A stretch of DNA of 64,000 bases, taken from assembly GCA_963725175.1 (NCBI GenBank), contig CAVRXH010000006.1, positions 4,154,001 through 4,218,000 of the forward strand, given 5' to 3'. Source of the DNA: DASUBV01 sp963725175 (GTDB lineage: Bacteria > Actinomycetota > Actinomycetes > Streptosporangiales > Streptosporangiaceae). Below the pieces are notes generated by a model. The model saw only the letters and a program-made list of their open reading frames with translations. It was not told the origin of the DNA and searched no databases. The position numbers and the translations under genes are program-made. How positions within the stretch are numbered: position 1 is the first letter of the stretch; each line of letters starts with the position of its first letter. Of the stretch, positions 45,973 through 54,457 are shown piece by piece.

Positions 45973-46003
45973 TTGACCTTCACCCTGGGGGAAGCCGCAG
46001 AGT
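45973..46003 (+). promoter_or_regulatory. MerR-type promoter/operator with 19-bp spacer
   Basis: TTGACC (45973-45978), a 19-bp spacer and CAGAGT (45998-46003). The spacer holds the inverted repeat CTTCACCC-T-GGGGGAAG (45978-45994), matching at 7 of 8 pairs. The over-long spacer with a central dyad is the hallmark of promoters untwisted by MerR-family activators; it lies 40 bases before the MerR gene at 46043, so autoregulation is likely. Confidence 0.6.
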
Positions 46004-46042
46004 CATCGAGACCGGGCGCCCGCCCGGAACGAGGGAGTGGTC

Positions 46043-46873
46043 GTGGGGCTGGTCAGCATCGGAGAATTCGCGCGGCTGTCGCGGCTGTCACCGAAGGCGC
46101 TGCGGCTGTACGACGAGCTGGACCTGCTGCCGCCCGAGCGGGTGGACCTGGACTCGGGGTACCGCTGGTACAGCCGCGACCAGCTCGGCCGGGCCCGCCT
46201 GGTGGCGGCGCTGCGCCAAGTCGGGATGCCGCTGGCGGAGATCAAGGCGGTCGTGGTGCTCGAGCCCGCGGCGGCCGCCGCCCGGATCACCGGGTACTGG
46301 GCCGCAGCCGAGTCCGAGCATGCCGCCCGCCGGGCGCTGACCACCTCCCTCGTCGCACAGCTCACCGGAGAGAGGTCCGTCATGTACGAGGTCGCCACCC
46401 GCGCCATCGGCGCCCGCAGCCTGCTCTGCTCGCACCGGCACGTGACTCACGACCAGGCCATCTTGTTTGGCCGGGAGTTCATCACCCGGTTCCGCACCCA
46501 GTCCGTGCCGCGAATCGAGGGGATCGCCGGCGCGCCGTTCGTCATCTACTACGGTCAGGTGAGCGCCGACAGCGACGGCCCGGTGGAGTGGTGCCGGCCG
46601 GTTCCCGGTGCCGACGTGGAACGGATAGCCGCAGCCTTCCCCGACCTGACGCTGCGCACCGAGGCCGCGCACGAGGAGGCGTTCGTGCACCTGCCCGTCG
46701 CGAGTGACGTCGGCGAGACCGAGGCGATGGCCGTGGTCTCGGCACTGGAAGGCTGGGCGGCGCGGGAGCACCGCCAGCCCTCCGGGCCGCTGCGCCAGGT
46801 CTTCATCGCCACGGCGCAGACGCCGCCCACCGTCGGGCCAGCCTGCGACTTCGCGTTCCCGATCGGCGGATAG
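46043..46873 (+). CDS. MerR-family regulator with GyrI-like effector-binding domain
   Basis: 276 residues from the GTG at 46043, six bases after GAGGGAG (GTG at 46037 overlaps that site). N-terminal MerR helix-turn-helix: VSIGEFARLSRLSPKALRLYDELDLLPPERVDLDSGYRWYS, a coiled-coil helix, then from about residue 115 a GyrI-like/AraC effector-binding domain (YEVATRAIGARSLLCSHRHVT to the C-terminus), related to multidrug-binding BmrR-type regulators. Probably an activator responding to a small hydrophobic ligand. No efflux gene is adjacent on the same strand; the target may be itself or the divergent S8 gene. Confidence 0.9.
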   Translation: MGLVSIGEFARLSRLSPKALRLYDELDLLPPERVDLDSGYRWYSRDQLGRARLVAALRQVGMPLAEIKAVVVLEPAAAAARITGYWAAAESEHAARRALTTSLVAQLTGERSVMYEVATRAIGARSLLCSHRHVTHDQAILFGREFITRFRTQSVPRIEGIAGAPFVIYYGQVSADSDGPVEWCRPVPGADVERIAAAFPDLTLRTEAAHEEAFVHLPVASDVGETEAMAVVSALEGWAAREHRQPSGPLRQVFIATAQTPPTVGPACDFAFPIGG

Positions 46874-46887
46874 CGCCGCTACCGGGT

Positions 46888-46922
46888 GCATCGCCCCGGC
46901 TGGAATCCGGCCGGGGCGATGC
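46888..46922. terminator. Bidirectional hairpin, perfect 13-bp stem
   Basis: Arms 46888-46900 and 46910-46922 with a 9-base loop, between the convergent MerR gene and the membrane-protein gene. Confidence 0.75.
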
Positions 46923-46940
46923 GCGGTGGTGCGGGAAAGC

Positions 46941-48299
46941 TCAGGCGGCCGGGCCGCTGGCCGTCGCGGGCGCGGGCGCGGGCGGCGCCGGCGGCGCGAC
47001 CAGCACCGGGAATTCCGGTGCCTGCGGCATCAGCAGCCAGGCGCAGATCAGCGCCAGGCCGACCACGAACGTGCAGTACACCCAGAAGACCGGCGTCGCG
47101 CCCGAGCTGATCGTTACCCCGGCCGCCGCGGCCTGCGCCGGGGAGATGCCGAACTGCGCCGGCGAGACGGTCTGGCCTAGCTGGACCAGGGCGGAGACCG
47201 CCTGCGCCGCCATCACCAGGACCACGCCGCCGAGCAGCGCAGCGCCCTGCCGCGCCGGGCGCCACAGCGCGGCCCCGATGGCGACCGCCACGATCGCGAT
47301 CATCGCGATCACATCGCCGGCGATGACCGGTCCCGAGTTGGAGAACGCGTTGCCCTCGATGATCGACTGGGAGATGCCGGCCGCGTTCTGCAGGGTGAAG
47401 CGATCCCAGGACGGTGCGAAGGTGAGCGCCGTGCCAACCCCGGCGACCGCGAGCAGCAGCACCGGGCCGAAGTCCCGGCCGCGCGGCCGGGCCAGCCGCC
47501 CGTCCGGGCCGCCGGCCAGCGCGATGGCCGAGCCGGCCGCGCAGGCCAGCCAGCCGATCAGGCCGAGCACCAGGCCGGCGCTGGCCAGCCGGGTGCCCGC
47601 GGAGATCACCGGGCCTGCATCGGCCACGAACAGCCCGAGCGTCACGATGGCCGTCCCGGTGCCCAGCAGCGCCCCGGTCCTGGACTTGGTCCCGCCCAGC
47701 AGGATGAGCACGGCGCCGGTGGCCCAGGCGGCCAGGTACAGCAGGTGCGGCACCAGCTCGGAGGCGTCGCTGGCCAGGCTCGCGCTGCCGACGTAGCCGG
47801 GGAACAGGCCGACGAACCCGAGGACCACGCCGAGGGCCAGCAGGACCACCGCGGTCACCGCCGAGGCGCTCCGGCCACCGCGTCCGGCGGCGCGGGCCGG
47901 GTAAGGGGCGGTGCTGGTCCCGTACGGAATGGCGCTGGCCGGGGGCATGGCCGCGCCGCTGCCGGGAGCGGTCCCCGGCGTGGTCAGCGCGGCGGTGTCT
48001 TCGGTCGCGGTGTCTTCGGTCGCGGTGCTGGCTGGAAGCACGGGCTCGGCGGGAGGCGTGGGGCCGGCGGCGGGCGGGACAGGGACCGCGCCCGGATCGC
48101 CGACCTGAGTAATCGGCCCAGCCTGAGCGATCCAGGAGAACCTGGCCCAGGCGGCGGCCCAGCCGTCGCCGGTCTCCGGCCACCACTCCAGGGGCGGCTG
48201 GGTGGGGGGTGCGTCGGTAGCCCAGATCCCGTAGTAGCCGGGCCCGCGCCCGAGCTCGTACCCGGCTCCCTGGTAGGAGATGGTCACGTTCTCCCGCAC
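46941..48299 (-). CDS. Multi-pass membrane protein, function unknown
   Basis: 452 residues, GTG start with GGGAGG upstream. The N-terminal cytosolic part (1 to about 145) starts with a Tyr/Trp-rich segment (GAGYELGRGPGYYGIWA; LEWWPETGDGWAAAWARF) and continues as a Pro/Ala/Thr linker with a duplicated ATEDT (two 15-bp units at 47992-48021). About eight hydrophobic segments follow. The Trp-rich opening resembles the short WW-like display segments at the N-termini of many actinobacterial membrane proteins. No catalytic motif is visible. Confidence 0.78.
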   Translation of the reverse strand: MRENVTISYQGAGYELGRGPGYYGIWATDAPPTQPPLEWWPETGDGWAAAWARFSWIAQAGPITQVGDPGAVPVPPAAGPTPPAEPVLPASTATEDTATEDTAALTTPGTAPGSGAAMPPASAIPYGTSTAPYPARAAGRGGRSASAVTAVVLLALGVVLGFVGLFPGYVGSASLASDASELVPHLLYLAAWATGAVLILLGGTKSRTGALLGTGTAIVTLGLFVADAGPVISAGTRLASAGLVLGLIGWLACAAGSAIALAGGPDGRLARPRGRDFGPVLLLAVAGVGTALTFAPSWDRFTLQNAAGISQSIIEGNAFSNSGPVIAGDVIAMIAIVAVAIGAALWRPARQGAALLGGVVLVMAAQAVSALVQLGQTVSPAQFGISPAQAAAAGVTISSGATPVFWVYCTFVVGLALICAWLLMPQAPEFPVLVAPPAPPAPAPATASGPAA

Positions 48300-48320
48300 G
48301 GCCTGGCCCTCCCGTTCCTC

Positions 48321-48370
48321 CAGCTAGCACAGCGTTCCAGCTAGTACAGCGTCCAGCTCAGCACAGCATC
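48321..48370. repeat. Three imperfect 16-17-bp direct repeats upstream of the membrane-protein gene
   Basis: Units cagctagcacagcgttc (48321-48337), cagctagtacagcgtc (48338-48353) and cagctcagcacagcatc (48354-48370) lie 22-71 bases upstream of the GTG at 48299. They could be repeated binding sites or a decayed minisatellite. Confidence 0.6.
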
Positions 48371-48408
48371 CTCAGCGCTGCGCCGAGCGTAAGTTCCTGA
48401 CCTGGAGG

Positions 48409-49281
48409 TTAGCTGGACGATTCCGCTGGCATAGCTGACGGGGCTCCTGCTAGCGCGTCGGTGACGGGCCGGGTCCCGGCGATCAGCCGGCGGAGGTCCG
48501 CGCCGCAGACGACCTGCCACGGTAGCGGGTCGCTGGCCGCGAGCCTGCGGAGCGCCTCGGTCGGCAGGTCACGGCCCGCGGCCGCCAGGATGAGGTTTCC
48601 CCGACGGCGGCCGCGCAGCACGGCGGTGTCGGCGAGCAGGCATAGCCGGGGGAAGGCCGCGCCGGCCGCCGCGGCCCTGGCCCTGGTACCCGCCAGCGGC
48701 GGCCCGTCGCCGATGTTGGCGATGTACATCCCGGCCGGGCCGAGCACCCGGCACGCGGCCGCGGTGAACTCCGTCGTGGTCAGGTGCGCCGGGGTAGCGC
48801 CCCCGGCGAACAGGTCGGCGATCACCATGTCGAAGGAGCCTGGCCTGGCCGTCTCCAGCACGGCGCGGGCATCGGCCGCCCTGACCCGGATCCGCCCGGC
48901 GCCGCGGCGGGCCGGCTGGCGCACCGGCAGCTCGCGCCTGACCAGGTCGGCTAGCGCCGCGTCAGACTCGGCGGCGAGCTGGCGGGAGCCTGGCCGGGTG
49001 GCCGCCACGTACCTGGCCAGGGTCAGGGCGCCGCCGCCGAGGTGCAGCACGCGCAGCGGCTCGCCGGGCGGCGCGGCCAGGTCGATCAGGTGCCCGATCC
49101 GCCGCATGTAGTCGAACTTCAGGTAGGCCGGATCCTCGAGGTCGACATGTGACTGCGGCGCGCCGTCGACCAGCAGGGTCCAGGCACCCGGCCGGTCGGG
49201 ATCGGGGATCAGCTCGGCGAGCCCGGACCCGGTGACCTCGCGGACGGCGGGCCGTCCGCCGTCGGCCTGCCGGTGTGCCAT
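48409..49281 (-). CDS. Spermidine-synthase-like Rossmann methyltransferase-fold protein
   Basis: 290 residues. Aminopropyltransferase-like pattern: WTLLVDGAPQSHVDLEDPAYLKFDYMRRIGHLID, SAM-type loop LRVLHLGGGALTLARYVA, and the central FDMVIADLFAGGATPAHLTTTEF, where true spermidine synthases have the DxxD substrate motif. Only one of those acids is clear, so polyamine synthesis is doubtful; many actinobacterial members are orphan fused-domain relatives. There is no ribosome binding site before the ATG, so translation may be leaderless. Downstream of the membrane-protein gene on the same strand. Confidence 0.85.
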   Translation of the reverse strand: MAHRQADGGRPAVREVTGSGLAELIPDPDRPGAWTLLVDGAPQSHVDLEDPAYLKFDYMRRIGHLIDLAAPPGEPLRVLHLGGGALTLARYVAATRPGSRQLAAESDAALADLVRRELPVRQPARRGAGRIRVRAADARAVLETARPGSFDMVIADLFAGGATPAHLTTTEFTAAACRVLGPAGMYIANIGDGPPLAGTRARAAAAGAAFPRLCLLADTAVLRGRRRGNLILAAAGRDLPTEALRRLAASDPLPWQVVCGADLRRLIAGTRPVTDALAGAPSAMPAESSS

Positions 49282-49341
49282 GGCACCAGTATCGGTGCAA
49301 AGCGGTCGCTGAGGGCAAACCGGGCTGCAGGGCCTGGCGGG

Positions 49342-50268
49342 CTAACCAGGGCCAAGCAGGGCGGCGGTGGCCGCGAGGGTGGCCAGCGAGAGCGTGGTGG
49401 TGATCAGCACCGCGCGGCTGGCGAGCGCCTCGGCCACCCCGTACTCCTGGGCGAAGATAAAGGTGTTCTGGGCCGTCGGCAGGCCCGCGCAGATCACCAC
49501 CGCGAGCAGTTCCGGCCGCGACAGGTGCAGCAGGAAGGCGCCGATCACGAAGGCGATGGCCGGCTGGGCCAGCAGCTTGAGCGCCACGATCGCGGACAGC
49601 TCACCGTAGGCCCGCTCGGCCTGGCCGCCCTCGGCGTGCAGCGACGCGCCGAGCGCGATCAGCGCGGTGGGCACCGCCGCCGCCGACAGCAGGGTCAGCG
49701 ACGACTTGACCGGCGACGGGAGGGACAGGCCAGCGGCGGACCAGACCACGCCGAGTGCCGAGGCCAGGATCACCGGGTTGCGCACCGGCAGCGTGGCGAT
49801 CCGCCGGATCCGCACCCGGCCCGCCGCGTCGGAGTGCCGGTCCAGCGCGATCAGGATGATCGGGGTCACGATCAGCACCTGCACCAGCACGACCTCGACC
49901 AGGAAGGACAGACTGCCAAGGACCTGCATCGCGATGGGGATGCCGAGGTTGGCCGAGTTGACGTAACCCGCGGACATGCCCCAGATGGGTGCCTCGCCTG
50001 GCTTGCGGCCGAACAGCGCGCGGCCGCCGTACCAGCCGACGCCGATCACCGCCACCGTGCTGGCGGCGAACGCCGCGAGCGGCCGCCCGGCCAGGCTGGA
50101 CAGCGGCGTCCTGGCCAGGGTGAGGAACAGCGCAGCGGGCATCGCCAGGTGGAATACGAACCGGCCGAGCACGGTGACGGCGCCCTCGCCGAGCATCCCG
50201 GTACGACGGGCCAGGTAGCCGGCCGCCGTCAGGATCCAGATCGGCTCGAACGCGCTGACCATGCCCAT
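49342..50268 (-). CDS. AEC-family (auxin efflux carrier-like) transporter
   Basis: 308 residues from the ATG at 50268; the upstream open frame is not membrane-like. About ten hydrophobic segments in the AEC arrangement: VSAFEPIWILTAAGYLARR at the N-terminus, GYVNSANLGIPIAMQVLG (the conserved NxxNxG-type helix) and a C-terminal CAGLPTAQNTFIFAQEYG, which matches the family's P-T-A-x-N-x-F-x-x-A pattern. Bacterial members move malonate, malate and other organic acids. Divergent from the pantothenate-kinase gene; an organic-acid exporter at the edge of the adjacent cluster is possible but unproved. Confidence 0.88.
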   Translation of the reverse strand: MGMVSAFEPIWILTAAGYLARRTGMLGEGAVTVLGRFVFHLAMPAALFLTLARTPLSSLAGRPLAAFAASTVAVIGVGWYGGRALFGRKPGEAPIWGMSAGYVNSANLGIPIAMQVLGSLSFLVEVVLVQVLIVTPIILIALDRHSDAAGRVRIRRIATLPVRNPVILASALGVVWSAAGLSLPSPVKSSLTLLSAAAVPTALIALGASLHAEGGQAERAYGELSAIVALKLLAQPAIAFVIGAFLLHLSRPELLAVVICAGLPTAQNTFIFAQEYGVAEALASRAVLITTTLSLATLAATAALLGPG

Positions 50269-50580
50269 GGTGGAAGCCCCCGGCGGTTGACGTGGCACGG
50301 TGACGATACGCTGCCGCGCTGGCCTGGACGGCAGCGCGGCCGGAGCGCGCCCGGCCGCGACCTGCGGGCCCGCCGGGCGGGGCCGCAGGTGAAAGGCCCC
50401 ATCGCAGGGCGGGAGGCCATACTTGATTTGGCCGCGACACAAGTGTAAGAATCTTATTCTGTCCCGTTTTCTTTGCAAATTGGTCGTCGCATTCATGATT
50501 TCCGCGCGCTTAGCGCACGCCGGACCGGCCACCCAGCCGTGACGGCTTCGCCGGCGGCTGCCCGCGTAGGCTCCGACGTT
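50269..50580. promoter_or_regulatory. Divergent region with candidate promoter for the pantothenate-kinase gene
   Basis: On the plus strand TTGATT (50423-50428), a 17-bp spacer and TAAGAA (50446-50451) form a reasonable promoter. The perfect inverted repeat AGAAT-CTT-ATTCT (50448-50460) overlaps the -10 and could be an operator. The rest is GC-rich without a visible gene. Confidence 0.45.
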
Positions 50581-51534
50581 GTGATCAGCAGCGCCGCGGC
50601 CGGGGACGGCTCCGCCTACTATGAGTTCTCCCGCGAGGAGTGGTCACGACTGCGGCAGTCGATGCCGATGACCGTGCACTCCGAGGAGCTGGGCAGCCTG
50701 CGCGGCCTGGGCGACGTGCTCTCCGCCGACGAGGTCGAGGCCGTTTTCCTGCCCCTGGCGCGACTCATCAGCCTGTACGTCACCGCCTCCGCCGACATGC
50801 AGCAGGTCGCGGGAGCGTTCCTGGGCTGCGGGCTGTCGCCGGTGCCATTCGTGGTCGGCATCGCCGGCAGCGTGGGGGTGGGCAAGAGCACCAGCGCGCG
50901 GGTGCTGCGCACGCTGCTGTCCCGGCTGCCCGCGCATCCGGCCGTCGACCTGCTGACCACCGACGGCTTCCTGTACTCCAACGCCGAACTGCGGCGCCGG
51001 GGGCTGATGAAGCGCAAGGGGTTCCCGGAAAGCTACGACCTGGCTGCCCTGATCGCATTCCTGCGGGCGGTGCGCGCGGGCGAGCCCGAGGCGGCAGCGC
51101 CGGTCTACTCGCACCTGACCTACGACATCGTGCCGGGGGCGCACCAGCTCGTGCGCCAGCCCGACGTGCTGATCGTGGAGGGCCTGAACGTGCTCCAGCA
51201 CACCCCGGCCGCGCGGCGGCGGCCCACCGTTCTGGTGTCGGATTTCCTTGACTTCACTATCTACGTGGACGCCGCCCCGGCCGACATCCGGCAGTGGTAC
51301 ATCGACAGGTTCCTGGAGCTGCGCGGCGGGGCGTTCCGCGATCCTGAGTCCTATTTTCATAAGTACGCGGAGCTCAGCGAGGAGGAGGCAGTCAGCACGG
51401 CCGGGCAGCTCTGGGAGGAGATCAACCTGCCCAATCTCGTCAGCAACATCGCGCCGACCAGGGGCCGGGCCAAGGTCATCCTGGAGAAGGCCGCCGACCA
51501 TCACGTCAGCGGCGTGCGGCTGCGCAGGTTCTGA
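50581..51534 (+). CDS. coaA: Type I pantothenate kinase (CoaA family)
   Basis: 317 residues if the GTG at 50581 is used, the usual CoaA length; the frame opens earlier without a good start. P-loop GIAGSVGVGKST (about 95-106), LLTTDGFLYSNAELRRRGLMKRKGFPESYD, YSHLTYDIVPG, IVEGLNVLQ and LPNLVSNIAPTRGRAKVILEK are all CoaA hallmarks. The enzyme phosphorylates pantothenate in the first step of CoA synthesis. It borders a cluster that also holds PanB, so it may be a pathway kinase acting on a pantothenate-like product or a duplicate for self-resistance, rather than the housekeeping copy. Confidence 0.93.
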   Translation: MISSAAAGDGSAYYEFSREEWSRLRQSMPMTVHSEELGSLRGLGDVLSADEVEAVFLPLARLISLYVTASADMQQVAGAFLGCGLSPVPFVVGIAGSVGVGKSTSARVLRTLLSRLPAHPAVDLLTTDGFLYSNAELRRRGLMKRKGFPESYDLAALIAFLRAVRAGEPEAAAPVYSHLTYDIVPGAHQLVRQPDVLIVEGLNVLQHTPAARRRPTVLVSDFLDFTIYVDAAPADIRQWYIDRFLELRGGAFRDPESYFHKYAELSEEEAVSTAGQLWEEINLPNLVSNIAPTRGRAKVILEKAADHHVSGVRLRRF

Positions 51535-51560
51535 GGACGGCCGGATCTGACAGTCGCGAT

Positions 51561-51589
51561 TTGGCTGGCCGGAATTTTTGGGATATAAT
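51561..51589 (+). promoter_or_regulatory. Strong consensus promoter for the plus-strand biosynthetic arm
   Basis: TTGGCT (51561-51566), exactly 17 bp, and a perfect TATAAT (51584-51589), in a local A/T-rich dip within otherwise GC-rich DNA, 58 bases before the glutamine-synthetase-like start. Confidence 0.7.
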
Positions 51590-51647
51590 GGGCTGAAAAG
51601 CGAGCTTCATACTGGAATTCATGTAGGACTACTAAGCGGGAGCGAAG

Positions 51648-52961
51648 TTGTCCGAGCCGAGCCGCTTCTTAGAGGCCAATAACATCCGCACCGTCGAGGT
51701 CTCCCTGGTGGACCTGACGGGCGCACTGCGCGGCAAGCGACTTCCCGCCCGCGCCTTTCTCGCCGACGCGCTGCCAGGCAAGGTCGCTTTCTCCTCGGCC
51801 CTGTTCGCCTGGGACTATGGCCTTGAGGTCTTCTCCGACGAGCGCTACAACTGGGCGACCGGGTACCCGGACATCTTCCTGCGCCCGGACCTGAGCACGC
51901 TCCGGCTGATCGGCTGGCGCCCGGCCAGCGCGTTCGTGCACTCCGACGTCACCGACGACCAGGGCGCCGAGCTGGACATCAGCCCCCGGCACATCCTGCG
52001 CCGGGCGGTGCGGGCCTGCGAGGCGGCCGGCTACCGGCCAATGGTCGGCCTGGAGAGCGAGTTTTACCTGATCGACGCGGAGACCCGCCGCCCGGTCGGT
52101 GACCGTAACCCGGTGTACAGCCTGCACGACGGATCCTGCCTGGAGCCCGTGCTCAGCGAGATCAGGGATGCGCTGGAGACCGCCGGCATCGAGGTCGAGG
52201 CGTGCGGCGCCGAGTACGCTCCAGGCCAGGTCGAGATCAACATCAAGTACTCGGCCCCGCTGCAGGCCGCCGATGACCTGATCTTCCTGCGCTACGCGGC
52301 CAAGCAGGCGGCCGCGCGGCATGGGCTGGTCGCTACCTTCATGGCCAAGCCGTTCACCGACCTGTCGGGCAGCGGACTGCACGTGCATCAGAGCCTGCTC
52401 GACATGGCCGGGGAGCGGAACCTGTTCTACGACCCCGGCGAGGGCGGGCTGAGCGAGCTGGGCAGCCATTACCTGCGCGGGCTGCTTGGCTACGCGCCCG
52501 ACACCTATGCGGTGTGCGTGCCGACCCCGAACGGCTTCCGGCGGGTCAGGGACCACTCGTTCGCCCCCACGACGCTCTCCTGGGGCAGCGACAACCGGTC
52601 GGTCGCGGTGCGGGTGCTCCGCCGGGGCGCGGCCGGCACCCGGCTGGAGTCCCGGATCGGGGCGGCCGACGCTAACCCGTACCTGCTCGTCGCGGTGACG
52701 CTGCTGGCCGGCCTCGCGGGCATCAGGGACGGGATCGCCCCGGCCCCGGCGGCGGTGGCGGACGCCTACCAGTCCGGGCAGGAGGCGCTGCCGGCCAGCC
52801 TCGGTGAGGCCGTCCGGCTGCTGCGGTCCAGCGCCTTCGCCAAGTCCGCCCTGGGCGAGCGGGCCGTCGAGCTGCTCGCGGCGGTGGCCGCCCGCGAGCT
52901 GGCGCTGAGCCAGGAGCAGGTGAGCGACTGGGAGCGGGCGCGCTACCTGGAGGCGGTCTGA
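51648..52961 (+). CDS. Glutamine-synthetase-like gamma-glutamylamine ligase
   Basis: 437 residues; TTG start with GGGAG six bases upstream (no ATG available). GS catalytic core: GLESEFYLID (about 132), KPFTDLSGSGLHVHQSL (about 236-250), PNGFRRVRDHSFAPTTLSWGSDNRSVAVRVL (nucleotide/ammonia side) and LESRIGAADANPYLLVAVTLLAG (about 333-355). The family branch with short N-terminus and GSGLHVHQS is that of PuuA/GlnA3-4 enzymes, which couple glutamate to amines instead of ammonia. The next gene makes an amine by decarboxylation, so gamma-glutamylation of that amine, as carrier or protecting group, is likely. A role in amide formation with another acid is possible. Confidence 0.88.
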   Translation: MSEPSRFLEANNIRTVEVSLVDLTGALRGKRLPARAFLADALPGKVAFSSALFAWDYGLEVFSDERYNWATGYPDIFLRPDLSTLRLIGWRPASAFVHSDVTDDQGAELDISPRHILRRAVRACEAAGYRPMVGLESEFYLIDAETRRPVGDRNPVYSLHDGSCLEPVLSEIRDALETAGIEVEACGAEYAPGQVEINIKYSAPLQAADDLIFLRYAAKQAAARHGLVATFMAKPFTDLSGSGLHVHQSLLDMAGERNLFYDPGEGGLSELGSHYLRGLLGYAPDTYAVCVPTPNGFRRVRDHSFAPTTLSWGSDNRSVAVRVLRRGAAGTRLESRIGAADANPYLLVAVTLLAGLAGIRDGIAPAPAAVADAYQSGQEALPASLGEAVRLLRSSAFAKSALGERAVELLAAVAARELALSQEQVSDWERARYLEAV

Positions 52962-53051
52962 CACTGGCGATCCGACACTCACCCGTGGGGGCGATCTTCG
53001 TCCGGGACTTCCGGACGCCGGCGTCGGCCGGACCATGCTGAGGGAGATTCG

Positions 53052-54452
53052 ATGGCGAAGAGCGGCCAGAGCGACGACCTGCGGGCGGTTGGACAGGCAT
53101 TACTCGACCAGTTAGCCGGGCACCTGGAAGACAGCGCGGACGGCAAGACCACCGCGGTCGGCTTTGGCAGCATCGAGGAGGTCGGCAGCAGGCTGGGCCT
53201 GGAGCGCTGGCTCGGCGGCGAGATCATGAGCACGGCAGGACTGCTGGAGTTCGCCAGGGATTACTGCGAGCTGTCGGCCAGCTACTGGCATCCGGGATAC
53301 ATGGCGCACCAGATCGCCCCGCCCAGCCTGCCGGGCATCGCGGCGGACCTGATGCTGGCCGCGACCAACAACATCTCGCTGATCTACGAGCTGGCGCCGG
53401 CCGGCACGGCGGTCGACCAGGCCGTCTGCAGGTGGCTGGCCACGCAGGTGGGCTGGGTGCCCGGCGGCACGGCCACGCTCACCCACGGCGGCAGCCTGGG
53501 CAACCTGATCTCGCTGACCGCCGCCCGCTCCCGCGCGCTCCCGGCTAGCTGGCGATCGGGGAGCACGGGGCGCGCCGTGATCATGGCCCCCAGGACCAGC
53601 CACTACTCGGTGCACAAGGCCGCCGCGGTGATGGGCATCGGCCTGGACGGGGTGGTCCCGCTTGACACCGATCCGGTCGGCCGGATCGACGTGGCGAAGC
53701 TGCCGGAGATCATCCGCTCGGTCCGGGCGCGCGGCGATCAGCCGGTCGCGCTGGTCGCGAACGCCTGCGCCACCGGGACCGGGCTTTACGACCGCATCGG
53801 CGAGATCGGCGAGCTGTGCGCGGCGGCCGGCATCTGGATGCACGTGGACGGCGCGCACGGCGCGTGCGCCCTGCTGTCCCCACGGCTGCGGGACCGCCTG
53901 GACGGCCTGTCCCTGGCCAGCTCGATGACCTGGGACGCGCACAAGATGCTGCGCATCTCCGGGCTGTGCACCGGGGTGGTCATCAGGGACGCCGCCGACC
54001 TGGGCACGATGTTCCGCCAGGACGCTTCCTACCTGTTCCACGAGGACGCTGTCGAGCTGGACATGGGACAGCGCACCTTCGAGACCTCCAAGCCGCCGCT
54101 CGGCCTCAAGCTGCTGATCACCCTCGCCATGCTCGGCGAGGACGGACTGCGCGACTACATCGAGACGCAGCACGATCTCGCGCAGGCCCTGTGGCGGATG
54201 ATCAACGAGCGCGCCGACTTCACCTGCCCGTACCGGCCGGAGAGCAACGTCCTGTGCTTCCGCTACGCGCCCGCCGGGGACCGGCAGCTCGCCATCAGGG
54301 ACCGGCTCCGCCAGGACGGCCGGTTCTACCTGTCGTCGGTGAACGTCGACGGGGCGGTCCACCTGCGCGTGGCCCTGATGTCGCCGAACACGACGCAGGA
54401 GACCCTGGCCAGCCTGCTGGACACGATCGCCGCGATCGGCGCCGGTGGGTGA
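53052..54452 (+). CDS. Group II PLP-dependent amino acid decarboxylase
   Basis: 466 residues, GAGGGAGA before the ATG. Glu/aromatic/diaminobutyrate decarboxylase fold: SYWHPGYMAHQIAPPSLPGIAADLM, GSLGNLISLTAARSRA, PLP Asp/His in WMHVDGAHGACALLS, Schiff-base Lys297 in TWDAHKMLRISGLC, and C-terminal VNVDGAVHLRVALMSPNTT. Substrate not assignable from motifs; glutamate, aspartate, 2,4-diaminobutyrate and aromatic amino acids are all possible. If aspartate, it would give beta-alanine, which would fit the pantothenate theme of the cluster. Five bases separate it from the monooxygenase gene. Confidence 0.9.
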   Translation: MAKSGQSDDLRAVGQALLDQLAGHLEDSADGKTTAVGFGSIEEVGSRLGLERWLGGEIMSTAGLLEFARDYCELSASYWHPGYMAHQIAPPSLPGIAADLMLAATNNISLIYELAPAGTAVDQAVCRWLATQVGWVPGGTATLTHGGSLGNLISLTAARSRALPASWRSGSTGRAVIMAPRTSHYSVHKAAAVMGIGLDGVVPLDTDPVGRIDVAKLPEIIRSVRARGDQPVALVANACATGTGLYDRIGEIGELCAAAGIWMHVDGAHGACALLSPRLRDRLDGLSLASSMTWDAHKMLRISGLCTGVVIRDAADLGTMFRQDASYLFHEDAVELDMGQRTFETSKPPLGLKLLITLAMLGEDGLRDYIETQHDLAQALWRMINERADFTCPYRPESNVLCFRYAPAGDRQLAIRDRLRQDGRFYLSSVNVDGAVHLRVALMSPNTTQETLASLLDTIAAIGAGG

Positions 54453-54457
54453 GGAAT

